Shown here in pieces: positions 27,016-35,498 of a stretch of DNA of 64,000 bases; position 1 is the first letter of the stretch, and every line of letters begins with the position of its first letter. The DNA is from Nocardiopsis_C rhodophaea (lineage in GTDB: Bacteria > Actinomycetota > Actinomycetes > Streptosporangiales > Streptosporangiaceae), in NCBI RefSeq assembly GCF_039530945.1, contig NZ_BAAAPC010000021.1:1-64000 (forward strand), in the 5' to 3' direction. Both the position numbers and the translations under genes were made by a program. Below the pieces are notes generated by a model. The model searched no databases and was not told the origin of the DNA. It worked only from the letters and a program-made list of their open reading frames with translations.

Positions 27016-27936
27016 ATGAGTGACGTCACAGCGCAACTAGTCGACGCCAAACAGCGAGAGCGGCTGGTGCGCAGATTCGGTAGCAGGGCCGATGATTGGC
27101 TGTCCGGCCTCCCCGACCTGGTGGACGACCTCGCGGCGGAATGGAAGCTGACGGTGCTGGGCCCAGCACCGCACGGCAGAACCTCGGTCGTCGTGCACTG
27201 CCGTCGCATCGACGGCAGTGCCGCCATATTGAAGATCTCTCCCGACCCTCGGCTCGGTTCCTCCGAGGCGCGCATCCTCCGGCTCTGGGAGCACACGGGC
27301 CGGGTTCCGGCGGTCTGGGAGGTCGACTCCGGGCGCGGCGCCGTCCTGCTGGAGGCGATCGGTACGGGCCGCACCGTGGCTCTCAACGGCGTGGTGCCGT
27401 CCATGGAGACCATCGGCAAGCTCATCAGCGACCTGCACTCGGCCGATGTCTCCTGCGACGAACTGGGCGAGCTGCACCCGCTCATCGGCCGGATCAACTT
27501 CGTCTTCGACATGTGGGAGCGGTATCGCCAGGAGGGAGCCGCCGCCGACGTCGTGTCCGCCGCACAGGTCCACCACGGTCACGCCCGCGCGCGGGCCCTG
27601 GCCCACGGCGAGGACGACGTCGTCCCGCTCCACGGGGATCTGCACCCCGGCAACGTCCTCGACGGTGGAGCCGAACGCGGACTCGTCGCCGTCGACCCCC
27701 GCGCCTGCGTCGGCGACGCCGCCGCTGACGCCATCGACTGGCCCCTGTGGAAGTCCACCAGCCTGGAGGAGGTCGATCGCAGGATCGCCGTCCTCGCTCC
27801 GGCCATCGGCGTGCCCTCCGACCGCCTTCTCGACTGGTGCAGGGCGTGCGCCCCCATCTTCGCGGTCGCCCTGGCCAACCGGGGCCGCGCCGACACCGAC
27901 GAGTTCCGGATGCTTATGGACCTGTGCGCCTGCTGA
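27016..27936 (+). CDS. Aminoglycoside phosphotransferase APH(6)-like
   Basis: 306 residues of the aminoglycoside/hydroxyurea kinase family (Pfam APH_6_hur). The catalytic loop is HGDLHPGN with His206, Asp208 and Asn213, and AVDPRACVGD supplies the metal-binding Asp. The nearest well-known members are streptomycin 6-phosphotransferases; chromosomal members may act on other small molecules, so resistance is a possibility only. The start is set by a -10 box just before the ATG. It is divergent from the copper genes, with 167 bases between. Confidence 0.8.
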   Translation: MSDVTAQLVDAKQRERLVRRFGSRADDWLSGLPDLVDDLAAEWKLTVLGPAPHGRTSVVVHCRRIDGSAAILKISPDPRLGSSEARILRLWEHTGRVPAVWEVDSGRGAVLLEAIGTGRTVALNGVVPSMETIGKLISDLHSADVSCDELGELHPLIGRINFVFDMWERYRQEGAAADVVSAAQVHHGHARARALAHGEDDVVPLHGDLHPGNVLDGGAERGLVAVDPRACVGDAAADAIDWPLWKSTSLEEVDRRIAVLAPAIGVPSDRLLDWCRACAPIFAVALANRGRADTDEFRMLMDLCAC

Positions 27937-28224
27937 CGTGCCAAAAGGCCCCAGCAGCGCCGGTCCGCCCCCGGCCTGCGGTTCGCCGCCCCCGCGTGGA
28001 CGGCGGGCCGTCGCTTATCACGGGTGCCGCACCTGTGTCACGGCACCCGTCCACAAGCGGACGCCGCGTGGACATTTCCACGGCGCGTGGGTTTTCGTTC
28101 AGACCCGGTGAATCGACATGACGCGGTCGATCGCCAGACTGCGACGCCATTGCCGTTCACCCGGGGGGCGCGCCGTGCCCCCCGGGGCACCGTCGGAGAC
28201 GACAACGGAGACCCAAGGAGACCC

Positions 28225-29340
28225 ATGCGGCACAACGCGTCGGCTTCGCGCCGGATCGCCCTGACCACACCCCTGATCGTTCTCGGCCTGCTGGCGGGTG
28301 CCGCCCCCGCGGCCGCCGAACCCGGAACCCACGACGCGACGCGGCAGGAGAGACCGGTGGATTCCATCGTCGAGGTTCCCTGGATCATCGCGCACCGCGG
28401 CGCCTCCGCCTACCGGCCCGAGCACACCCTGGCCTCCTACCTCCTCGCTGTGCGGATGCGCGCCGATGTCATCGAACCCGACCTCGTGCCCACCTCCGAC
28501 GGCCACCTGATCTCCCGGCACGAGAACGAGCTCAGCGACACCACCGACGTCGCCGACCACCCGGAGTTCGCCGACCGCCGCACCACCAAGACCATCGACG
28601 GTCAGCAGGTCACCGGATGGTTCTCCGAGGACTTCACGCTCGCCGAGATCAAGACCCTGCGCGCCGTCGAACGCCTCCCGGACATCCGCCCGCGCAGCGC
28701 CCGCCACGACGGCAAGTACGACATCCCCACCTTCGAGGAGGTTCTCGACCTGCGCGACGCCGTCGCCGCGACGACCGGCCGCGACCTCATGGTCATCCCC
28801 GAGATCAAGCACGGCGCGTACTTCGACTCCATCGGTATCGACGCCGAGCGCATGTTCGCCGAGGTCCTCGACGAGCGTGGCCTCAGCGACGAGGACGCCC
28901 CGGTCGTCGTCCAGTCCTTCGAGCCGGACAGCGCCCGCGAGTTGAACGACCGGGTGGACATCCCGGTCGTCCAGCTCATCGGCGGCCACCAGCGGCACCT
29001 GACCACGCCGGAGGGGCTCGACGACATCGCCACCTACGCCGACGCCATCGGCCCGACCATGCGCTGGGTGCTGCCGATCGGCGACGACGGCCGGGCCGGG
29101 GAGCCCACCTCCCTGGTCGCCGACGCCCACGACCGCGACCTGCTGGTCACGCCCTGGACCCTGCGCAGCGAAAACGCGTTCCTCCCCGCCGGATACCGGA
29201 AGGGCGACAACCCGACGGCCTACGGCGACTACCGCAGCTACTACCTCGCGGTCCTGCGCACGGGCGTGGACGGTGTCTTCACCGACAGCCCCGACCACCT
29301 CTACAAAGTCCGCCGGGAGTTCCTGAGGGAGCAGAGGTAA
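28225..29340 (+). CDS. glpQ: Secreted glycerophosphodiester phosphodiesterase
   Basis: 371 residues. A signal peptide (cut after AAAPAAA at about 31) precedes a GDPD TIM barrel with the catalytic HRGAS at 57-61, EHT, the Ca-binding pair Glu84/Asp86 in IEPDL and His99 in SRHE. It releases glycerol-3-phosphate from extracellular glycerophosphodiesters or teichoic-acid-like material, which would feed the GlpD encoded 9 kb away. Longer in-frame starts are rejected: the ATG at 28225 has AAGGAG 5 bases upstream and starts the signal peptide. Confidence 0.9.
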   Translation: MRHNASASRRIALTTPLIVLGLLAGAAPAAAEPGTHDATRQERPVDSIVEVPWIIAHRGASAYRPEHTLASYLLAVRMRADVIEPDLVPTSDGHLISRHENELSDTTDVADHPEFADRRTTKTIDGQQVTGWFSEDFTLAEIKTLRAVERLPDIRPRSARHDGKYDIPTFEEVLDLRDAVAATTGRDLMVIPEIKHGAYFDSIGIDAERMFAEVLDERGLSDEDAPVVVQSFEPDSARELNDRVDIPVVQLIGGHQRHLTTPEGLDDIATYADAIGPTMRWVLPIGDDGRAGEPTSLVADAHDRDLLVTPWTLRSENAFLPAGYRKGDNPTAYGDYRSYYLAVLRTGVDGVFTDSPDHLYKVRREFLREQR

Positions 29341-29503
29341 GGGGACGCCCGCGTCGCGTCACCCGGCGCTGCCGACGGCCCCGCCTGGCAATGGTCGTCC
29401 GGCGGGCGTGTCCGCTCGCCAGCACCCCGGCCATCGGGGGAACGCGAAGGCACACGGCCGCCGGGTGGACCCCTCCCCCGGGCCCCGAGGACGACAGCGC
29501 CGG

Positions 29504-30181
29504 TCAGCCGTCCTTCTCGAACCGGTACCCCATGCCCGCCTCGGTGATGAGGTGCTCAGGATGGGCGGGGTCCTTCTCCAGTTTGCGGCGGAGCTGGGCC
29601 AAGTAGACGCGCAGGTAGTTGGTCTCGCTCTGGTAAGCGGGCCCCCACACGTCGTGGAGGAGCTGGCGCTGGCTCACCAGCCGTCCCGCGTTGCGGGCGA
29701 GGATCTCCAGGATGTGCCACTCGGTGGGGGTGAGCCGCACCTCGCGGCCATCGCGCGTCACCCGCTTGGCGCCGAGGTCCACGGTGAACGCCGGAGTGGT
29801 GACCACCGGCGCCTCCTCGACGTGGACCGACCGGCGCTGGGCCGCGCGGATACGGGCGAGGAGCTCGTCCATCCCGAACGGCTTGGTGACGTAGTCGTCG
29901 GCGCCCTGGTCGAGCGAACGCACCTTCTCACTGGCCGAGTGCCGCGCCGAGAGGACGATGATCGGAACCGAGGTCCACCCGCGCAGCCCCTCGATGACGT
30001 CCCCGCCCTCCATATCGGGCAGGCCCAGGTCGAGCAGGACGACGTCCGGCGGCTGCTTGGCCGCGATGCGCAGGGCCGACGCCCCGTCACCGGCCGTCTC
30101 CACCTCATAGCCCCGTGCCCGCAGGTTGATCCGCATGGCCCGGATGATCTGCGCGTCGTCATCGACGACGAGTATTCGCAT
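29504..30181 (-). CDS. kdpE: KdpE response regulator
   Basis: 225 residues. The receiver domain has Asp51 as phosphoacceptor (LLDLGLPD) and Lys in VTKPFG. An OmpR-type winged helix follows, with RLTPTEWHILEIL and TNYLRVYLAQLRRKLE. The sequence is typical KdpE, which activates the kdp potassium-uptake operon. The ATG overlaps the kdpD stop by one base (TGATG), so the two are coupled. The normal target operon kdpFABC is missing upstream; see the kdpC remnant. Confidence 0.92.
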   Translation of the reverse strand: MRILVVDDDAQIIRAMRINLRARGYEVETAGDGASALRIAAKQPPDVVLLDLGLPDMEGGDVIEGLRGWTSVPIIVLSARHSASEKVRSLDQGADDYVTKPFGMDELLARIRAAQRRSVHVEEAPVVTTPAFTVDLGAKRVTRDGREVRLTPTEWHILEILARNAGRLVSQRQLLHDVWGPAYQSETNYLRVYLAQLRRKLEKDPAHPEHLITEAGMGYRFEKDG

Positions 30182-32811
30182 CACACATCCTCGGTTTCCG
30201 TGACTCTGTTCGTGTCGGTGCCGGACGGCGTCCTCGAATTCGCGGGCGGTCCTCCGGAGGCAGCGTCCCCCGTCTCCGCGGTGCTACCCCCCGGCTCCGC
30301 CGCGGCGCTGGCGAAGGTCAAGACCATGGTGAGTCCGCCGCCGGGGGTGTCCTCGGCGACCAGGGTGCCGTCCATGGCCTCGGTGAACCCCTTGGCCACG
30401 GCGAGGCCGAGGCCGACCCCCGTGCCCCGGGGCGCGTCGCCGAGGCGCTGGAACGCCTCGAAGATCCGGTCCTTGGAGTCGTCGGGGACCCCTGGCCCGT
30501 GGTCGGCGACCCGCAGCTCGACCTTGTCGCCCAGGGCGCTGGCGGCGACCCGCACGGGATCCTTCCCGGCGGGGTTGTACCGCACCGCGTTCTGCACGAC
30601 GTTGGCCACGGCCCGCTCCAGCAGACCGGAGTCGACGCGCACGCGCGGCAGGTGGTCGGGCACGTCCACCCGCACGCTGTTGGACGGCAGGCCGATCAGG
30701 GCCGCCGGGACCACCTCCTCCAGGCCGACCGCGCGGATCTTGGGGCGCACGGTGTCGGTCTGCAGGCGGCTCATGTCCAGCAGGTTTCCGACCAGGCCGT
30801 TGAGTCGGTCGGTGGAGTCCTCGATGGTCTCCAGCAGCTCCGACCGGTCCTCCTCGTCCAGCTCGATATCGGTCGAGCGCAGGCTGGAGACGCTGGCCTT
30901 GATCGAGGTCAGAGGCGTCCGCAGGTCGTGGGAGACGGCGGCGAGCAGCGCGGTGCGGATCTTGTTCCCGGCGGCCTGCCGCCGGGCCTCGGCCGCGTCT
31001 CCGACCAGCTGCTGGCGTTCCAGCGCGATCCCGATGTGGGTGGCGAAGGCGCCCAGGACCCTCCGGTCGGCGGCGGGCAGCATGTGCCCGCGCAGCGCCA
31101 GTGCGAGAGAGTCGCTGACCGACACCAGCGCGTCGGCGTCGTCGGGCGACGTGCAGGGTGTGTCGCCCACCGATTCCACGCACCGCCATCTGCTGCTGTC
31201 CAACTGCTCCAGCAGGGCCACGGACTGCTGCCCGAAGGTTTCACGGATCCGCTGCAGCAGCGCGGGCAGCGGTTCCTGGCCACCCAGGACACTCCCGGCG
31301 AGCAGGCTCAGCGTGCTCGCCTCCGCCCGGGCGCGCGCGGCCTGGAAGGAGCGGCGTTTGGCCAGGTCGACGACGATCGCGACGAGCGCCCCCACCACCA
31401 CGAAGATGATCAGCGCGATGATGTTGTCGGGCTCGGTGATCGTCAGCCGGTACAGCGGCGGCGTGAACAGGACGTTGAGGAGGAAGCTGCCCCACAGCGC
31501 CGCGGCGAGCGCGGGCCACAGGCCGCCGATCATCGCCGCGATCACGGTCAGGCACAGGAAGAGCAGGATCTCGGTGGGCAGACCGACCCCGGAGAGGAAC
31601 GGCAGGTGCAGCAGCCCGGCGAGCACCACCGGGCCCAGCACGCCGGCCACCCACCCCCAGAACCGGCGGAGCCGTCCCAGGCTCCCGGCCAGCGGCGGCA
31701 GCAGTCCCCGGCCGCGCCCCACCTCCTCGTGAGTCACGATGTGCACGTCGATGTCGCCGGACTCCCGCGCGACCGTCGCACCCACACCGGGGCCGAAGAT
31801 GTACTGCCAGTTGCGTCGGCGGGATGAGCCGAGCACGATCTGGGTGGCGTTGACCCCGTGGGCGAACTCCAGCAGCGCCGTGGGGATGTCGTCCCCGATG
31901 ACCTGGTGGTAGGTGCCCCCGAGCTGGGCGAGCAACTGCTTCTGGTAGGCCAGCGCCTCGGGCCGGATCTGGGTGAGGCCGTCGCTGCCCACCACGTGGA
32001 CCGCCATCAGGTGGCTCGGCTGCGGCTGCCCGCCGCGCGAGCGCGCGGCGACCCGGGCGGCGCGGCGGATCAGCGTCTCGCCCTCGGGCCCGCCGGTCAG
32101 GGCGACCACGACGCGCTCGCGCGCCTCCCACGTCTGCCGGATCTTGTGTTCGCCCCGGTAGCGGGCGAGGCCCTCGTCGACCCGGTCGGCGACCCACAGC
32201 AGTGCCAGTTCGCGCAGCGCGGTGAGGTTGCCCTCGCGGAAGTAGTTGGACAGCGCGGCGTCGACCTTCTCCGCCGGGTAGATGTTGCCGTGCGACATGC
32301 GGCGGCGCAGTGAGTGCGGCGACATGTCGCACAGCTCGATCTGGTCGGCACGTCGGGCGATCTCGTCGGGGATGGTCTCGCGCTGCCGCACACCCGTGAT
32401 CTGCTCGACGACGTCGTTGAGCGACTCCAGGTGCTGGATATTCACCGTGGAGATGACGTCGATCCCGGCGTCGAGCAGCTCGTCGATGTCCTGCCAGCGC
32501 TTGGGGTTGCGCGTGCCGGGGACATTGGTGTGGGCCAGCTCGTCGACGACCGCGACCTTCGGGGCGCGGGCCAGAAGCGCGTCGATATCGAGCTCATCGA
32601 ACGTGGACCCGCGGTGGCTGATCGTGCGCCGGGGCAGCACCTCCAGGCCGTCGAGCAGGTCGGCGGTCTTCTGCCGCCCGTGCGCCTCGATGAACCCGAC
32701 CACGATGTCGGTGCCGCGTCCGGCACGCCGCCGGGCCTCGCTCAGGGCGGCATAGGTCTTGCCGACCCCGGGCGCGGCTCCCAGGTAGATGCGCAGTTTT
32801 CCACGTGGCAC
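30181..32811 (-). CDS. kdpD: KdpD sensor histidine kinase
   Basis: 876 residues. Order: KdpD sensor domain with Walker-like GAAPGVGKT at the N-terminus, HAHTNVPG-type loop (ELAHTNVPGTRN), a universal-stress-protein-like domain, four membrane segments (DUF4118, near 395-500), a GAF-like region, HisKA with His628 in SHDLRTPL, and the ATPase domain with GVGLGLAVAKG. It senses potassium limitation and turgor. The GTG at 32811 begins the conserved PRGKLRIYLGAAPG. The frame stays open about 80 codons further upstream, but that stretch is non-homologous and runs into the kdpC remnant; its ATG at 32997 has a strong GGAGGAGG site and is the alternative. Confidence 0.9.
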   Translation of the reverse strand: MPRGKLRIYLGAAPGVGKTYAALSEARRRAGRGTDIVVGFIEAHGRQKTADLLDGLEVLPRRTISHRGSTFDELDIDALLARAPKVAVVDELAHTNVPGTRNPKRWQDIDELLDAGIDVISTVNIQHLESLNDVVEQITGVRQRETIPDEIARRADQIELCDMSPHSLRRRMSHGNIYPAEKVDAALSNYFREGNLTALRELALLWVADRVDEGLARYRGEHKIRQTWEARERVVVALTGGPEGETLIRRAARVAARSRGGQPQPSHLMAVHVVGSDGLTQIRPEALAYQKQLLAQLGGTYHQVIGDDIPTALLEFAHGVNATQIVLGSSRRRNWQYIFGPGVGATVARESGDIDVHIVTHEEVGRGRGLLPPLAGSLGRLRRFWGWVAGVLGPVVLAGLLHLPFLSGVGLPTEILLFLCLTVIAAMIGGLWPALAAALWGSFLLNVLFTPPLYRLTITEPDNIIALIIFVVVGALVAIVVDLAKRRSFQAARARAEASTLSLLAGSVLGGQEPLPALLQRIRETFGQQSVALLEQLDSSRWRCVESVGDTPCTSPDDADALVSVSDSLALALRGHMLPAADRRVLGAFATHIGIALERQQLVGDAAEARRQAAGNKIRTALLAAVSHDLRTPLTSIKASVSSLRSTDIELDEEDRSELLETIEDSTDRLNGLVGNLLDMSRLQTDTVRPKIRAVGLEEVVPAALIGLPSNSVRVDVPDHLPRVRVDSGLLERAVANVVQNAVRYNPAGKDPVRVAASALGDKVELRVADHGPGVPDDSKDRIFEAFQRLGDAPRGTGVGLGLAVAKGFTEAMDGTLVAEDTPGGGLTMVLTFASAAAEPGGSTAETGDAASGGPPANSRTPSGTDTNRVTETEDV

Positions 32812-33002
32812 ATCTCCATTGTGCGGCTTTTGGTCCGATCTTCCGACTTTTCTGCGCAAAAGGCCGGAACGGCGCGGGGGAAATGGATGCTCCCCCGACG
32901 CAGCGTCCGATGGGTGCCATGGGCCCGAGCGCGCGCGGGGATGCCCCGACATGCGTCCATCTCCGCGCTCACGCGCCTGGCTTGCCCGGGAAGCCATCCG
33001 CT

Positions 33003-33382
33003 CGCCTCCTCCAAGGGCCGTGTTGACCTTGATGTTGATCCCGATCACCTTCGCGCCCGGCGCGCCGATGAAGCCGAGGGCGCGGCCGACGGTGTACTCG
33101 GTACTCGGCGACGCGTTCTTCGGCCTCCTCCACAGACATTCCCCGGTTCTCGGCGCCGCGCGGTGTCTGCGCCCCCGCGCACGTTGGCGGGATGTGCGGG
33201 TCCACCTCCCCAGCCGCCCGCGGTGACGAAGGGGCCTCGTCCCCGCTGAGGCTCACCCCATCGGCGGCCTCGCCCCTGCGCTCGCTGATCTCCCGCGGAA
33301 GCTCTTCGCCTCGGGCCTCCACTGGTAGGGCCAGAAGCGATTGAACCGGGCATACCGGGCGTGTCTCGCGGTCTTGACGCAC
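33003..33382 (-). pseudogene. kdpC: kdpC remnant with 7-bp duplication frameshift
   Basis: Two adjoining frames together read like the C-terminal half of KdpC, the small subunit of the potassium ATPase. Frame one gives VEARGEELPREISERR, DPHIPP and AENRGMSVEEAEERVAEY. After a tandem duplication GTACTCG/GTACTCG at 33094-33107, the next frame continues YTVGRALGFIGAPGAKV and a closing INIKVNTAL. Removing one 7-base copy restores one frame across the join. The N-terminal part and kdpFAB are absent: the next gene upstream is an enoyl-CoA hydratase. The remnant sits in the position kdpC holds before kdpD in intact operons. Confidence 0.72.
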
Positions 33383-33530
33383 CTCTTATGGGCGCAGGGG
33401 GCGACCTTGACGGCCCCTTAACAAGTGGAGGGGCGCTGTACGGGGGTGATATACGGGCGGTTATCGAGGGGTGGGAAGAGTCGGCACCCGCTCCGCCGCT
33501 CCCCGCCTCCGGCCGTCGCGCACGTCGTCC

Positions 33531-33595
33531 TTGGCCGTGGGGATAATCGACCGAATAATCGACGTCGGTATTCGGTCGATTATCCCCACGGCCAA
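33531..33595. repeat. Very long perfect hairpin (27-bp stem)
   Basis: Arms 33531-33557 and 33569-33595 are perfect reverse complements, with an 11-base loop. The stem includes an AT-rich GATAATCGACCGAATA part. It lies between the kdpC remnant and the 3' end of the enoyl-CoA hydratase gene. It may be that gene's terminator, but it is longer than needed and marks the edge of the missing kdpFAB. Confidence 0.8.
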
Positions 33596-33612
33596 CGAAT
33601 GGGGTCGGGTGG

Positions 33613-34422
33613 TCAGCCGCGCGGCGGCAGGCCGCGGAACTCTGGCGGGCGCTTCTCCTGGTAGCTCGCGACTCCCTCCGCGAAGTCGGGGGTGTCGAAG
33701 ACCGGGGGCATAAGCGCGTCGGCCTCAGCCGTCGCCGCGTCGAGACTACTCTCCAGCGCTCGGTAGACCTGCCCCTTGATCGACGCCATCGAAGCGGGCG
33801 AGCAGGTGGCGGCGAGAACGCGGGCATACTCCAGGGCGGCGTCCAGCACCTGATCGCTCGGCAGCGCCCGGTCCACCATCCCCATCCGCTCGGCCTCGGC
33901 GCCGCGCACCACGCGCGACGAGAGCAGCAGGTCCAGGGCGCGGCTCGTCCCGACGAGCTGGGGGAGCTGCCAGGCGATGCCGTACTCGGCGATCAGGCCC
34001 CGTTGGCTGAACGCCGTGGTGAACTTGGCGTCATCGGCGGCGAAACGAAGATCGGCGAAGAGCGCCACCACCAGGCCGACACCGGCTACCGGCCCGTTGA
34101 TGGCGGCGATCACCGGCTTGCGCAGTGCGGTGGGAAACGACAGTGGGCGCGCTCCGTGCCTGAAGGTCTCCGTGTCGACGGAGGCCAGCGCCTCCATGTC
34201 GGCCCCCGCGCAGAACCCGCGCCCCGCCCCGGTGACCACGATGACGCGCACGGCGGAGTCGTCGTCGGCCTCCGCCATCAGGTCGAAGAGCCGCTGCTCC
34301 ATCACGGGGTTCCAGGCGTTGAGCTTGGCAGGCCGATTCAGAGTGAGCAGCAGGACGCCGTCCCGCTCCTCCCGCAGTACCTGGCTCTGGGGATCACGGG
34401 CCCACTCGGGCGTCTCGGCCAT
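33613..34422 (-). CDS. Enoyl-CoA hydratase/isomerase family protein
   Basis: 269 residues with the crotonase fold. NRPAKLNAWNP at about 29-39 and GRGFCAGADM form the CoA and oxyanion-hole regions; INGPVAGVGL contributes the second oxyanion glycine; IAEYGIAWQLP carries a Glu in the catalytic helix. It most likely hydrates trans-2-enoyl-CoA in fatty-acid breakdown, though crotonase-fold enzymes vary in reaction. The ATG has AAGGAGG 6 bases upstream. It is a single gene between the kdp remnant and a PP2C-like gene. Confidence 0.88.
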   Translation of the reverse strand: MAETPEWARDPQSQVLREERDGVLLLTLNRPAKLNAWNPVMEQRLFDLMAEADDDSAVRVIVVTGAGRGFCAGADMEALASVDTETFRHGARPLSFPTALRKPVIAAINGPVAGVGLVVALFADLRFAADDAKFTTAFSQRGLIAEYGIAWQLPQLVGTSRALDLLLSSRVVRGAEAERMGMVDRALPSDQVLDAALEYARVLAATCSPASMASIKGQVYRALESSLDAATAEADALMPPVFDTPDFAEGVASYQEKRPPEFRGLPPRG

Positions 34423-34485
34423 GTCGCCTCCTTGTCAGGGGGTACGCGGCGAGAGCGATCCTACCCGCCAGTAGCATGACGCCCG

Positions 34486-35292
34486 TCACCCGGGGCGCGC
34501 TCGTGGGGCACCGAAACCGCCCACCAGGGCCGTGGCGTCATCATGGCGCTTCCCGCGCGGCACACCGTGGCGGCGCTCCTCGTTCCGCACCCACGAGATA
34601 AGGGCGTGGGGACCCTCCTTGCGAAGGCACAGCCAGACCTGCTCCCAGGAGTGGCCGTAGTACTCCACCAGTCGGGTGCAGCCGTCGGTCATCAGCGCGA
34701 AGCGGCCGCCGGCAGTGGCGACGGTGCCGGTGACGGCCTCGGAGGCGGCCTCCACCCGGGCCCCGGCCACCCAGAACCCACCCCGCGCGTTGCGCGACGC
34801 GCGGACCAGTTCGCGCGTGTAGGGGCGCCCGCCGGGAAGATGGTCGAGGCGGTCGTCGGACACGGCGGCCACCCCACCGTCCTCGGTCTCGAAGATCACC
34901 GCGGAATCGGCGAGGACCAGGTATTCGAGGCGAACGTCCGTCGGGCTGAAACCACCGGAGCGCGTGTCGGCCTCACCACGGCGCACGAGGGCGACGGTGC
35001 TCGACGGGCTGTCGGGGTTCTCCAGATCGCAGTCGCCCCCGTGGGCGGCCCGCGTGCGCTCGATCGCCGCCGCGAGCACGTCGGTCAGGGGAGCGCGGCG
35101 CTCGGCGCCCAACTCCGCCGCGAGCGCCGAGGCCAGCCGGTCGACCAGCCAGCCGACGCCGTGCCGGCACCCGCTGTCGACCCCCGGGGCCGCCGTCGCC
35201 CCGTCGAGGACGAACGCCCAGTCCATCCCCGCGGCGACCCGGTCCTCATTGGCCGCACCCTGGCCCTGTTCACTCGCGTATTCGATGCGCAC
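34486..35292 (-). CDS. PP2C-like phosphatase domain protein
   Basis: 268 residues. PP2C motifs are present in order: NEDRVAAG, FVLDGAT with the metal Asp, LMTDG and HDDATALV. It is short and belongs to the actinobacterial PP2C-like group that starts with VRIEYASE. The expected substrate is a phosphoprotein, but none is known. The GTG at 35292 is preferred to TTG 35301 because the family start is VRIEY and a TACGCT box lies 9 bases upstream. It lies downstream of the agpS-like gene on the same strand. Confidence 0.75.
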   Translation of the reverse strand: MRIEYASEQGQGAANEDRVAAGMDWAFVLDGATAAPGVDSGCRHGVGWLVDRLASALAAELGAERRAPLTDVLAAAIERTRAAHGGDCDLENPDSPSSTVALVRRGEADTRSGGFSPTDVRLEYLVLADSAVIFETEDGGVAAVSDDRLDHLPGGRPYTRELVRASRNARGGFWVAGARVEAASEAVTGTVATAGGRFALMTDGCTRLVEYYGHSWEQVWLCLRKEGPHALISWVRNEERRHGVPRGKRHDDATALVGGFGAPRARPG

Positions 35293-35498
35293 GGTAGGCA
35301 AGCGTAGGCGGAACGGCCCGGTCGCCCCCGCCGTCCGGGCCGTCGGTCCCGATGCCGCTCAGGCAGACCCGCGACCATCTGCCCCCGCACACGCCCCGGC
35401 AGACAGACGGCCCCGGCCGCCACCGCCGGGAGAGGGGGAGAGGAGAAGGGCGGAGGCGGCAGCGGCCGGGTGGTGTGAGGTGATGGTGGGGGAGCCCG

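Noticed and set aside
28024..28224. A longer start for the glycerophosphodiesterase
   Set aside because: The ATG at 28225 has AAGGAG and starts a proper signal peptide; the upstream stretch has neither.
32812..33048. An 80-residue N-terminal extension of KdpD
   Set aside because: KdpD proteins start at PRGKLRIYLGAAPG; the extra stretch encodes the end of kdpC in the same frame followed by unrelated sequence.
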